From the NCBI GenBank assembly GCA_964402175.1, contig CAYOBN010000003.1:62001-126000 (forward strand): a stretch of DNA of 64,000 nucleotides, read 5' to 3'. Of this stretch, positions 56,295 through 64,000 are shown in pieces; within the stretch, counting starts at the first letter, position 1, and every line of letters begins with the position of its first letter. A program made the position numbers and the translations under genes. The notes below the pieces were generated by a model. That model had not been told where the DNA came from and did no database searches. It saw nothing but the letters and a program-made list of their open reading frames with translations. The DNA is from JAWKUK01 sp964402175 (GTDB taxonomy: Bacteria > Planctomycetota > UBA1135 > GCA-002686595).

Positions 56295-57644
56295 ATGTTC
56301 ATCGGCCGCACACGCGAGCTGGAGGTCCTCGAGGAGCTCGCGGAATCCGGGAAACCCGAGCTGTTCGTGCTGTACGGGCGGCGTCGTGTGGGCAAGACGG
56401 AGCTCCTGCAGCGCCTCTGCGAAGGGCGGCGCGCGGTGTATTTCCTGGCGGCGCAGGTCCGCGAGAAGGACAACCTGCGCGGCTTCCGCGAAGCGCTGAA
56501 AGAGGGGCTCGGCGGCGACCCGCTGCTCGACGGGATCGAATTCCCCGATTGGTCGACCGCGCTCGGCTTTGCAGCCGAGCGCGCGGGGGGCGAACGCCTC
56601 GTCATCGTGCTGGATGAGTTCCCGTACCTGTGCGATTCCAGCAAAGGTCTGCCGAGTCAAGTTCAGCAGTTCTGGGACACGCGCGGAAAGCGCAGCAAGC
56701 TGATGCTGGTGCTCTGCGGCAGCCAGGTCTCTTTCATGGAGAAGGAGGTCCTCGCCGAGCGCTCGCCGCTCTTCGGTCGCCGCACGGGTCAGCGCCGCCT
56801 GGAGCCGCTGCGGCCGCGCGAGGCCTTGGAGTTCTTCCCGGGCTGGCCGCTGCGCGAGCGCGTCCTGGCGTTTGCGTGCCTCGGCGGGATGCCCGCGTAC
56901 TTGCGCCGCTTCGACACGTCGCGCTCCCTGCTCGAGAACCTGGGCCGCGAGGTGCTGCGCCCCGAAGGGTACTTGTTCGACGAAGTGCAGTTCCTGCTGC
57001 GCTCGGAGCTGACGACGCCGCACACGTACAACTCGATCCTGGCGGCGATCGCCGCGGGCGCGGACAAAGCAGGTGACATCGCGCTGCACGTCGGCGTCGA
57101 TTCACCGACCGCGGCGAAGTACCTGCACGTCTTGCGCGAGCTGCGCCTCATCGAGCGCGAGGTCCCCGTCAGCGAGGACCCGCTGCGCTCGCGCAAGGGC
57201 CGCTACCGGATCGCGGACCGTTTCCTGTCGTTCCACTTCCGGCACCTGCAGCCGAACCTCTCGCTGGTCCACGCGGGGCGCGGCGGGCGTGTCCTCGAGG
57301 AGTTCGTCGAGCCAGACCTGCCGCGCCTCTACGACGATGCGCGGGTCGATTTCATCCTGGACCACTTGCACACGGAGGCTGCGGAGCTGGTCGGCGACGA
57401 GCTCGTCGAGATCGGCCGACACGAGGGGTCGTGGGTCCGGGCGGTCGCGCGCACGGCCAGCGGCCACACCGTCGCGGGCATCGTGATCCCCGAAGGCGCA
57501 GCCGCCGAGAGCGGCCCGGAGAGCGAGCTGCAGGACCTGCGCCGCGCGTTCGGCGCAGCGCCCCTGCGCCTCGTCTATGGCCTGACGCAACGGACCGAGG
57601 ACCCGCTGCACGTCGAGGTGATTCCGGAGGGGAAGCGGCTGTGA
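56295..57644 (+). CDS. ATPase_2/DUF234-family STAND-like ATPase
   Basis: 449 residues. N-terminal MFIGRTRELEVLEEL is the family hallmark, Walker A is YGRRRVGKTELL (~28-39) and Walker B is LVIVLDEFPYL. A winged-helix part (~255-310) and a DUF234-type C-terminal domain (~330-445; FVEPDLPRLYDDARVDFILD, VGDELVEIGRHEGSW) follow. Such ATPases are common in archaea and bacteria. The DUF234 domain is related to PD-(D/E)XK nucleases, but the catalytic residues look incomplete here. Role unknown. It overlaps the next gene by 4 bp. Confidence 0.85.
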   Translation: MFIGRTRELEVLEELAESGKPELFVLYGRRRVGKTELLQRLCEGRRAVYFLAAQVREKDNLRGFREALKEGLGGDPLLDGIEFPDWSTALGFAAERAGGERLVIVLDEFPYLCDSSKGLPSQVQQFWDTRGKRSKLMLVLCGSQVSFMEKEVLAERSPLFGRRTGQRRLEPLRPREALEFFPGWPLRERVLAFACLGGMPAYLRRFDTSRSLLENLGREVLRPEGYLFDEVQFLLRSELTTPHTYNSILAAIAAGADKAGDIALHVGVDSPTAAKYLHVLRELRLIEREVPVSEDPLRSRKGRYRIADRFLSFHFRHLQPNLSLVHAGRGGRVLEEFVEPDLPRLYDDARVDFILDHLHTEAAELVGDELVEIGRHEGSWVRAVARTASGHTVAGIVIPEGAAAESGPESELQDLRRAFGAAPLRLVYGLTQRTEDPLHVEVIPEGKRL

Positions 57645-57997
57645 CACTCGAGCGCGATTTCGAGCGCTATTTCGGCGCCGTCGAGCGCGCGGGCGGGGTC
57701 GATCGCTGCTGGCTCTGTCGGCGCACCCCAGCCGCGGTGAAGGCGTTCTTCGGGTTCCATGAAGACGGGCACCCCATCGAAGCCGAGCGCTACGGGATCG
57801 AAGACGTCGTGCTGGAGCGCATGGACATCATGAGCTACGCCGGCCCGCGCCCGATCTGCGCCGTGTGCCAACTCAACATGGATGCGATCGAGCTGGCCGG
57901 TGATGGCGCGGTGCTCGCGGAGCTGCAGCGCTTGATGCGCGACGAGCGCGATCGGCTCTGGCCCCCGGATGCGCCCGAGACGGCGGATTTGCGTTGA
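57641..57997 (+). CDS. Small zinc-ribbon-like protein, unknown function
   Basis: 118 residues from GTG 57641, overlapping the ATPase stop (GTGA). Two CxxC pairs are seen, CWLC (Cys 23, 26) and CAVC (Cys 73, 76), which should bind one zinc ion. The rest is charged helix (ELQRLMRDERDRLW). I do not recognise the family. Coupling suggests it serves the DUF234-type ATPase. Confidence 0.7.
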   Translation: MTLERDFERYFGAVERAGGVDRCWLCRRTPAAVKAFFGFHEDGHPIEAERYGIEDVVLERMDIMSYAGPRPICAVCQLNMDAIELAGDGAVLAELQRLMRDERDRLWPPDAPETADLR

Positions 57998-58046
57998 GGC
58001 ATCGAGGCGTGCACAAGCTGAAGGAATGCCGTAACCTGGGGCTCGG

Positions 58047-59852
58047 ATGACGACGCCGAGCTGGCTCGAGCGCGCGAGCGACTGGCTCGAGCTGCGCTCC
58101 TTCGCGAAATGGGTGGGCCTCGCCGCCGTGATCGGTGTGGCTGCTGGTGTCGCCGCGGCGATCTTCCGGTGGATGATCGCGACCGCCACGGCACAGCTCT
58201 TCACCCGCGCGACCGGGGTCGCCTCGGACGGCATCGGGACGGTCGATGGCTCGTGGTGGCTGGTGTTGCTGCTGCCAGCGCTGGGCGGACTCGTCGTGGG
58301 TTGGCTCGTGCAGCGTTATGCGCCCGAAGCCGAGGGCCACGGCACCGACTCCGTCATCCGCGCGTACCACCGCATGAAGGGCGTGGTCCGCAGCCGCGTC
58401 ATCGTGATGAAGTCGCTGACGAGCGCGCTGACGATCGGCAGCGGCGGGTCAGCGGGACAAGAGGGGCCCGTGGCGCAGGTCGGCGCCGGTGTCGGCAGCT
58501 CGATCGCGTCGGCCCTGGGCTTCAGCGATCGCGACCGCCGGCTGTTCCTGACCGCGGGTGGCTCGGCCGGGGTCGGCGCGATGTTCTGCTCGCCGCTGGG
58601 CGGCGCGCTCTTCATGCCCGAGGTGCTCTACCGCAAGCCCGAGTTCGAGGGCGAAGCGCTGGTGCCCTGCATCGTCGCGTCGACGGTCGCCTACGCGACG
58701 TTCGTCGCGATCTCGGGGGAGCACCGCGCGGTGCACATCGACCCCGAGCGCCTCGCGCGCCTCGAATTCGGCGGGCTCGCCGAGATCCTGCCGTACCTCG
58801 CCCTGGGCGTCGCGTGCACGCTGTTCGGCTGGATCTACGTCAAGGTGTTCTACGGCGTCGAAGCGCTCTTCAAGCGCCTCGTGTCGATCCCGAAGTGGGT
58901 GAAACCCGGCATCGGCGGGTTGCTCGTCGGCGCGATGGCGCTGGCGCTCGCGCCCGTCACCGGCGAGCACGGCGTGCTCTTCGGCGGCTACCGCTTGATG
59001 GAGGCTTCGATCTCGAACGAGCTGACCGTCGGGATCGCGCTGCTGCTCGTCCTCGCGAAGATCGTGGCGACGTCGCTGACGATCTCGTCGGGCGGGTCGG
59101 GTGGGGTCTTCGCGCCAGCGCTCGCGATCGGCGCGCTCATCGGCGTCGCAGTCGGCCGCGCGGCGGAAGCGGTCACGCCGGGGCTCGACCTGCAGCCGGA
59201 GGCGTTTGCGCTCGTCGGCATGGGCGGTTTCTTCGCCGGTGTCGCCAAAGTGCCGATCGCGTCGGTCGTCATGGTCTCCGAGATGACGGGCAGCTACGCG
59301 CTGCTCGCGCCGCTGATGCTCGTCTCGGTGGTGCACCTGCTCCTGTCGGGGCGTTGGTCGCTGTACCAAGCACAGGTCGGCGCACCGATCGATTCACCGG
59401 CGCACACGGGTGAGTTCGTCGTCGACGTCCTGCAGTCCGTGCGCGTCGCAGACGTCGTCGATCCCGAGCGCTCTCCCGCGCGCCTCGTCAGCCAGGACAT
59501 CACGCTAAAGGCCGCGCTGAAGATCGTGTCGGAGAGCCACGAGACCCACTTCCCCGTGGTCGACGACGACCAGCGCCTCGTCGGGATCTTCTCGCTCACC
59601 GACATCCGACGGATCTTCCTCGAGGACGGGATCGAGAACTTCGTGATCGTGCGCGACTTCATGCGCGAGCAGGTCGCGACCGTGCGGATGGACGATTCGC
59701 TGCACGATGTCCAGCGCCTCTTCACGCGGCGCGCGGTGAGCGCTCTGCCCGTCGTCGCTTCGGACGACCCGCGCAAGGTCATCGCGATGCTCAAGCGCAA
59801 CGACGTCGGCAAGGCGTACACCGACCGGTTGAAGGAGCTCAAAGAGGGCTGA
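58047..59852 (+). CDS. CBS-domain ClC chloride channel/antiporter
   Basis: 601 residues. The ClC membrane domain (~20-450) has GSGGSAGQEGP (131-141) with the gating Glu 139, and SGGSGGVFAPALAIGA later. The first selectivity motif reads GHGTDS rather than GSGIP, as in many bacterial ClC proteins. Two CBS domains (~470-595; FPVVDDDQRLVGIFSLTDIR) follow and may sense nucleotides. The dimer exchanges chloride for protons or conducts chloride or fluoride. Confidence 0.92.
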   Translation: MTTPSWLERASDWLELRSFAKWVGLAAVIGVAAGVAAAIFRWMIATATAQLFTRATGVASDGIGTVDGSWWLVLLLPALGGLVVGWLVQRYAPEAEGHGTDSVIRAYHRMKGVVRSRVIVMKSLTSALTIGSGGSAGQEGPVAQVGAGVGSSIASALGFSDRDRRLFLTAGGSAGVGAMFCSPLGGALFMPEVLYRKPEFEGEALVPCIVASTVAYATFVAISGEHRAVHIDPERLARLEFGGLAEILPYLALGVACTLFGWIYVKVFYGVEALFKRLVSIPKWVKPGIGGLLVGAMALALAPVTGEHGVLFGGYRLMEASISNELTVGIALLLVLAKIVATSLTISSGGSGGVFAPALAIGALIGVAVGRAAEAVTPGLDLQPEAFALVGMGGFFAGVAKVPIASVVMVSEMTGSYALLAPLMLVSVVHLLLSGRWSLYQAQVGAPIDSPAHTGEFVVDVLQSVRVADVVDPERSPARLVSQDITLKAALKIVSESHETHFPVVDDDQRLVGIFSLTDIRRIFLEDGIENFVIVRDFMREQVATVRMDDSLHDVQRLFTRRAVSALPVVASDDPRKVIAMLKRNDVGKAYTDRLKELKEG

Positions 59853-59983
59853 AGAACGCTGCGATACGGATCCAGAGGTCCGCTGTCGCATTCGGGTAGG
59901 GTCGCCGCGTGGGACTGGACTCCCGCCCGGCGTGGCCTATGCTCTTCGAAGGCCGCATTCCCGCCCCCCTCCCCACTGCTCCC

Positions 59984-60394
59984 ATGTACGACCCCCGCCT
60001 GGTTCAACCCTTCCGCGACGAGCTCACTTCGATCGGTGTTCAGGAGCTCATGACTCCCGCCGACGTCGACGGCGCGCTCAAGCAGCCTGGGACGACCCTC
60101 GTCTTCGTGAACTCGGTCTGCGGCTGCGCCGCGGGCTCCGCGCGTCCGGGCCTGCGTCTCAGCCTGATGAACGGCAAGAAACCCGACCGCGTCGTCACCG
60201 TGTTCGCGGGTATGGAGCGCGAAGCGACGCAGCGCGCGCGGGAATACTTCCGCCCGTACCAGCCGAGCTCGCCGCAGATCGCGCTGATGAAAGACGGCCA
60301 GCTCGTGCACATGATCCAGCGCCACGAGATCGAGGGCAAACAAGCGGCGCAGGTCGCCCAGAACCTCTCCGCCGCGTTCGAGCAGCACTGCTGA
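59984..60394 (+). CDS. brx: Bacilliredoxin BrxA/BrxB-family protein
   Basis: 136 residues from the ATG at 59984, matching the usual length (~144) and N-terminus (MYDPRLVQPFRDELTSIGV); an earlier in-frame ATG at 59909 would add 25 residues. The active site is NSVCGCAAG (CGC), as in Bacillus YphP/YqiW (DUF1094). Also seen: RVVTVFAGMEREATQRAR and SPQIALMKDGQLVHMIQR. In Firmicutes it removes bacillithiol from proteins; in this organism the thiol partner is unknown. Confidence 0.9.
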   Translation: MYDPRLVQPFRDELTSIGVQELMTPADVDGALKQPGTTLVFVNSVCGCAAGSARPGLRLSLMNGKKPDRVVTVFAGMEREATQRAREYFRPYQPSSPQIALMKDGQLVHMIQRHEIEGKQAAQVAQNLSAAFEQHC

Positions 60395-60407
60395 GCGCGC
60401 ACCCGCG

Positions 60408-60881
60408 ATGGACGCGCCGGAAATCGCCCCCTCCGCAGCGAGGCTCGCGCTCGCCGAGGAGCTCCTGCAGGAAGCGGTCTACCGCTCCCGCGGGGCCCAG
60501 GCGGGCGCGGCGCTCTTTTCGGGGCCCGCTGGCTGCGGACTCGGCGCGAAGGCCGCGGTCGTCCTCGACCTCACGCCGCGCGCCGAGGAGGTCTGCGCGG
60601 CGCTCTTCCCGAACGGCCTGGCCGCCGAGCAAGTCGCGGCGCTGCGCGACGTCATCGCGGACTGGGTCAAACGCCAGGATGGCCTCGACCGGCGCCGGAA
60701 TCACTTCCTGAAGGACTTCCGGCAAACGCACGGCTTCGACCGGCGCGGTTACGACGCGGAGCAGCTCGCTCAGTTCGAGGCGGGCCTCGCGCGCGTCAAC
60801 GGCGACGCGGACGCGGCGCGCCGGGCAGCGGCAATGGCGCTGCTGCGCGCGTCATCGGAGGGGCCTCGGCCCCCCGGCTGA
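60408..60881 (+). CDS. Hypothetical protein
   Basis: 157 residues, starting 13 nt after the bacilliredoxin stop, so probably co-transcribed. N-terminal half has a glycine-rich turn (FSGPAGCGLGAKAAVVLDL). The C-terminal half is charged and helical (DGLDRRRNHFLKDFRQTHGF). No signal peptide, membrane segment or known motif. Codon bias is normal. Confidence 0.6.
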   Translation: MDAPEIAPSAARLALAEELLQEAVYRSRGAQAGAALFSGPAGCGLGAKAAVVLDLTPRAEEVCAALFPNGLAAEQVAALRDVIADWVKRQDGLDRRRNHFLKDFRQTHGFDRRGYDAEQLAQFEAGLARVNGDADAARRAAAMALLRASSEGPRPPG

Positions 60882-60899
60882 CGCGCGCGCACTGCGGGC

Positions 60900-61013
60900 T
60901 CAGCCGATCACCCCGATCCACAGGATCAGGAAACACAGCCCGAAGAGGACGACCTCGGGCATGTGGATCAGGCGGCGGCGGGCGGGACGCGGGTTGGTGA
61001 GGGTCTGGTTCAC
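60900..61013 (-). CDS. Possible 37-residue single-span membrane protein
   Basis: GTG start at 61013, stop 60902-60900. A basic N-terminus (NPRPARRRLIHMPE) precedes one hydrophobic helix (VVLFGLCFLILWIGVIG), positive-inside. Nearly every codon ends in G or C, as in neighbouring genes. No Shine-Dalgarno site is clear; an internal ATG at codon 18 is possible. No family recognised. Confidence 0.45.
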   Translation of the reverse strand: MNQTLTNPRPARRRLIHMPEVVLFGLCFLILWIGVIG

Positions 61014-61080
61014 GGCTCGGTGCGGGAGATGGGGCCGAAGAGTGTCCACATCGTTGTCCGCGGGGGAAGTGACGAGCCGT

Positions 61081-61368
61081 TCAAGAGCGTGTGGATTCCT
61101 TGCGTTCTGGCGGCGTCCCGTCGCGCAGCCGCGCTTCGAGATCGATCCAGGGACAGTGCCGGCAGCCGTTGTCGCAGCACGGGCGCTGCCAGAGCTTCGC
61201 CGCGGTCATCACCCAGAGGCCCGAGGCAGGGTCCTGGTAGAAGGCCTCACCCGCATCGAGCGCGGCCCCGTGGCGCGCCAGGATCTCGGCGCGCCGAGGA
61301 TGGCCCGGCGCGAGGCGCGACGGGTGGGGCAGACGGAGGGCCGGGGGCAGCTCGCGGTGGGAGGGCAT
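61081..61368 (-). CDS. Small cysteine-rich protein (DUF5522-like)
   Basis: 95 residues. The segments HPRRAEILARH, FYQDPASGLWVMTA and QRPCCDNGCRHCPW match a small family (DUF5522) with a CC-x3-C-x2-C knuckle that may bind zinc or Fe-S. Start ATG 61368. The upstream 215-bp gap is shared with the divergent mutase gene. Confidence 0.75.
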   Translation of the reverse strand: MPSHRELPPALRLPHPSRLAPGHPRRAEILARHGAALDAGEAFYQDPASGLWVMTAAKLWQRPCCDNGCRHCPWIDLEARLRDGTPPERKESTRS

Positions 61369-61467
61369 CGGAAGGCTCTCTTCGCTTCATCGGCGCGGAA
61401 GCTCGCCGCCTTTCGGCCGGATCCGCGACTCCAGTGCGAACGGCGCGCCAGGGCCCCTGCCGACGGT

Positions 61468-61505
61468 TTATCCTCCTGGGTGCACCTTATCCTCCTGGGT
61501 GCACC
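61468..61505 (+). repeat. Two tandem copies of a 19-bp repeat
   Basis: TTATCCTCCTGGGTGCACC occurs twice head to tail (61468-61486 and 61487-61505) with no mismatch. It lies in the divergent gap between the DUF5522-like gene and the mutase, 78 bp before the mutase start. Confidence 0.8.
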
Positions 61506-61583
61506 GAGGGGCGGCAGAACGTCGCGCAGCCCCCATCTCCGACGCGCCTCCCGGGGCGCTCCCCCCGCGAACCGGCTCCCACC

Positions 61584-64000
61584 ATGACCGTGACGAGCGC
61601 CGACCCCGCCACCACCCCCACTCCGCCGTACACGCCGACCCATCCGATCCGGATCGTGACGGCCGCGTCGCTCTTCGACGGCCACGATGCGGCGATCAAC
61701 GTGATGCGGCGCATCCTTCAGGCGTCGGGGGCGGAGGTGATCCACCTGGGTCACAACCGCTCGGTGCGCGAGATCGTCGACTGCGCGATCCAGGAGGACG
61801 CGCAGGCGATCGCGATCACGTCCTATCAAGGCGGCCACGTCGAGTACTTCGAGTACATGGTCGAGCTGCTGCGCGAGCGCGGCGCACACATCAAGGTGTT
61901 CGGAGGCGGCGGCGGGACGATCCTGCCGAGCGAGATCGAGCGCCTGCACGCGAGCGGTGTCGAGCGCATCTACTCGCCCGACGACGGCCGCGCGCTCGGT
62001 CTGCAGGGGATGATCAACGACCTGCTGCAGCGCTGCGACTTCGCGGCCGGGCGCGGCGCCGTGCGCGAGCACGTCGCGCGCTTGGAGCAGCGCGAACAAG
62101 CCTCCGTCGCCGCGCTCGTCACGATCGCCGAGACGCGGCCCGACGAAGCGCGTGCGCTCGCCGAGCACCTCGCGCGGACAGCGCCGACCAAGGTGATCCC
62201 TGTGCTCGGCGTGACGGGCACAGGTGGCGCGGGTAAGTCGAGCCTCGTCGACGAGCTCGTGCGCCGGTTCCTGCGCGACCACCCCGACAAGACCTTGGCG
62301 ATCCTCTCCGTGGATCCGTCGAAGCGTAAGTCGGGCGGCGCGCTGCTGGGCGACCGGATACGGATGAACGCCATCGACGATCCGCGTGTCTACATGCGCT
62401 CGCTCGCGACGCGCCAAGCAAACCTGGCGCTCTCGAAGCATGTCCAGACGGCCGTCGACGTCTGCAAAGCTGCAGGCTACGACCTGATCATCGTCGAGAC
62501 GAGCGGCATCGGCCAATCCGACACGGAGATCGTCGACCACTGCGACGTGTCGCTCTACGTGATGACGTCGGAGTACGGGGCCGCCACGCAGCTCGAGAAG
62601 ATCGACATGCTCGACTTCGCGGACCTCGTCGCGATCAACAAGTTCGACAAACGCGGCTCGCTCGACGCGCTGCGCGATGTCCGCCGTCAGGTGAAACGTG
62701 CCCGCAACAAGTGGGACGCGCGCGACGAGGACATGCCGGTCTTCGGCACGATCGCTTCGCAGTTCAACGACCCCGGCATGAACCGGCTGTACGTGGCCGT
62801 GATGAGCGCCATCACGCAGAAGACCAACGCACCGCTCGCCGCCGGGAGCGACCTCGTTCTGGGTGACTCTTCGAAGCGCTACGTGATCCCGCCCGAGCGC
62901 GTGCGTTACCTGGACGAGATCCGCGAGTCCATCCAGCGTTACGACACGTGGGGTGAGCGCCAGACGTCGATCGCGCGCCGCTGTTATCAGCTCGCAGGTG
63001 CGATCGCTGCGCTCCGTGGCGCTGCCTCGGACGAAGCGGTGCTGCCGGTGCTCTCGAGCGCCGCAGGTGACGGCCCGACGCTGACGGAGCTGGTCCGGCA
63101 CTACACCACCTTGCGCGACAGCCTGGACGCGCGGGCCCGCCAGCTCCTCGAAGAGTGGCCGACCGTCCGCGCCCAGTACGCCGGTGACACGTACAAGTAC
63201 CAGGTGCGCGACAAGGTGCTGGAGCAGCCCTTGACGAGCGTCTCGCTCTCGGGGACTCGCATCCGCAAAGTGGTGCTGCCGAAGTTCTCGGACTGGGGCG
63301 ACCTCCTGCGTTGGCGACTGCAGGAGAACGTCCCAGGTGAGTACCCCTATACAGCGGGGGTCTTCCCGTTGAAGCGCCAGGGTGAAGACCCCGCGCGCAT
63401 GTTCGCAGGCGAGGGCGGCCCGGAGCGCACCAACCGGCGCTTCCACTACCTCTCGCGCGGAATGCCAGCAGCGCGCCTCTCGACCGCGTTCGACTCGGTG
63501 ACGCTCTACGGCGAGGACCCCGACCGGCGGCCGGACATCTACGGGAAGGTCGGCAATTCTGGCGTATCGATCTGCACGGTCGACGACGCCAAGAAGCTCT
63601 ACAGCGGCTTCGATCTCTGCGATCCGAAGACCAGCGTGTCGATGACGATCAACGGCCCCGCGCCGATGGTCCTCGCGTTCTTCATGAACGCCGCGATCGA
63701 CCAGCAGTGTGAGCGCTACATCCGCGAGCACAACCTGCTGGGCGAGGTCGAGAAGGTCAAGAAAGCCAAATACGACGACCGCGGGCTCCCGCGGCCCGTC
63801 TACTTCGGTCAGGGCGGCTCCAGTGACCTGCCGCCCGGCAACGACGGGCTCGGGCTGCTGCTGCTCGGCCTATCCGGCGACGAAGTGCTGCCGCGCGAGG
63901 TCTACACGGAGCTGCGGAAGAAGACCCTGGCGGCCGTGCGCGGCACGGTGCAGGCGGACATCCTGAAAGAGGACCAGGCCCAGAACACCTGCATCTTCTC
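61584..64000 (+). CDS. icmF: IcmF-type fused isobutyryl-CoA mutase (3' end beyond window)
   Basis: The first ~805 residues of a protein usually ~1090 long; the frame is open at the window end. Domains: B12-binding (~20-150; LFDGHDAAINVMRR, ITSYQGGHVEYFEYM), MeaB-like GTPase chaperone (~205-470; P-loop VTGTGGAGKSS near 209-220, SVDPSKRKSGGALLGDRIRM), then the catalytic CoA mutase TIM barrel start (YPYTAGVFPLKRQGEDPARMF, FDSVTLYGEDPDRRPDIYGK). This B12-GTPase-mutase order defines IcmF, which interconverts isobutyryl-CoA and butyryl-CoA (or related acyl-CoAs). Start ATG 61584. Confidence 0.95.
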   Translation, partial: MTVTSADPATTPTPPYTPTHPIRIVTAASLFDGHDAAINVMRRILQASGAEVIHLGHNRSVREIVDCAIQEDAQAIAITSYQGGHVEYFEYMVELLRERGAHIKVFGGGGGTILPSEIERLHASGVERIYSPDDGRALGLQGMINDLLQRCDFAAGRGAVREHVARLEQREQASVAALVTIAETRPDEARALAEHLARTAPTKVIPVLGVTGTGGAGKSSLVDELVRRFLRDHPDKTLAILSVDPSKRKSGGALLGDRIRMNAIDDPRVYMRSLATRQANLALSKHVQTAVDVCKAAGYDLIIVETSGIGQSDTEIVDHCDVSLYVMTSEYGAATQLEKIDMLDFADLVAINKFDKRGSLDALRDVRRQVKRARNKWDARDEDMPVFGTIASQFNDPGMNRLYVAVMSAITQKTNAPLAAGSDLVLGDSSKRYVIPPERVRYLDEIRESIQRYDTWGERQTSIARRCYQLAGAIAALRGAASDEAVLPVLSSAAGDGPTLTELVRHYTTLRDSLDARARQLLEEWPTVRAQYAGDTYKYQVRDKVLEQPLTSVSLSGTRIRKVVLPKFSDWGDLLRWRLQENVPGEYPYTAGVFPLKRQGEDPARMFAGEGGPERTNRRFHYLSRGMPAARLSTAFDSVTLYGEDPDRRPDIYGKVGNSGVSICTVDDAKKLYSGFDLCDPKTSVSMTINGPAPMVLAFFMNAAIDQQCERYIREHNLLGEVEKVKKAKYDDRGLPRPVYFGQGGSSDLPPGNDGLGLLLLGLSGDEVLPREVYTELRKKTLAAVRGTVQADILKEDQAQNTCIF

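Noticed and set aside
54111..57089. 992-codon open frame on the minus strand
   Set aside because: It runs antisense across four well-supported plus-strand genes.
59984..60394. Fifth selenoprotein at the bacilliredoxin active site
   Set aside because: The motif is a normal CGC with both cysteines encoded; there is no in-frame TGA.
61209..63731. 840-codon open frame on the minus strand
   Set aside because: Antisense to the strongly conserved icmF gene.

Overview
The window is a high-GC, densely coding stretch of a Gram-negative-type bacterial chromosome. Several traits point to a planctomycete: many lipoproteins and giant secreted proteins, an outer-membrane TonB receptor, weak Shine-Dalgarno signals with frequent GTG starts, and two secreted proteins that share a C-terminal module I associate with some planctomycetes. 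This assignment is inference. No rRNA, tRNA, CRISPR array, insertion sequence or prophage is visible.

Layout. 1-2.8 kb: end of an unknown gene, a membrane/coiled-coil protein and an ABC exporter. 2.7-9.9 kb (minus): an eight-gene MCE/Mla-type lipid-transport operon built as two half-systems. Each half has a permease, an ATPase, an MCE protein and a lipoprotein, but the second ATPase has lost its catalytic motifs. 10-13 kb: a 1039-residue lipoprotein. 13.2-21.8 kb: a beta-glucan locus (sugar porter, GH16 and a GH94-superfamily protein in one operon, with a divergent GH26). 21.9-25 kb: two secreted proteins with the shared C-terminal module. 25.2-33.6 kb: mixed genes including a TonB receptor. 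33.8-39.1 kb: AcpH-like protein and an NAD-type formate dehydrogenase. 39.5-46.9 kb: two giant DUF3857/transglutaminase-like paralogues. 47-55.5 kb: YigZ, a hybrid histidine kinase, an APH-fold kinase, a flavin desaturase with a photolyase-like protein, a peroxiredoxin-like protein and a hydrolase. 55.6-64 kb: YkgJ, a DUF234-type ATPase, a CBS-ClC channel, bacilliredoxin, small genes and an IcmF-type mutase that runs off the end.

The most striking result is that four genes contain an in-frame TGA where a redox-active Cys or Sec is expected, and none looks like a pseudogene: a thioredoxin-fold protein (TGA at 25449), a TlpA-like thioredoxin (WUGPC, 32143), formate dehydrogenase (36344, minus) and a peroxiredoxin-like protein (UIFC, 54397). 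In all four a hairpin follows, with its apical loop starting 18-20 nt after the TGA, as for bacterial SECIS elements. The organism therefore very probably decodes selenocysteine; the sel genes lie outside this window.

The asymmetric MCE operon is the best candidate for a little-described system. It resembles the YrbEA/YrbEB heterodimer logic of actinobacterial Mce transporters but adds a pseudo-ATPase partner and two lipoproteins.
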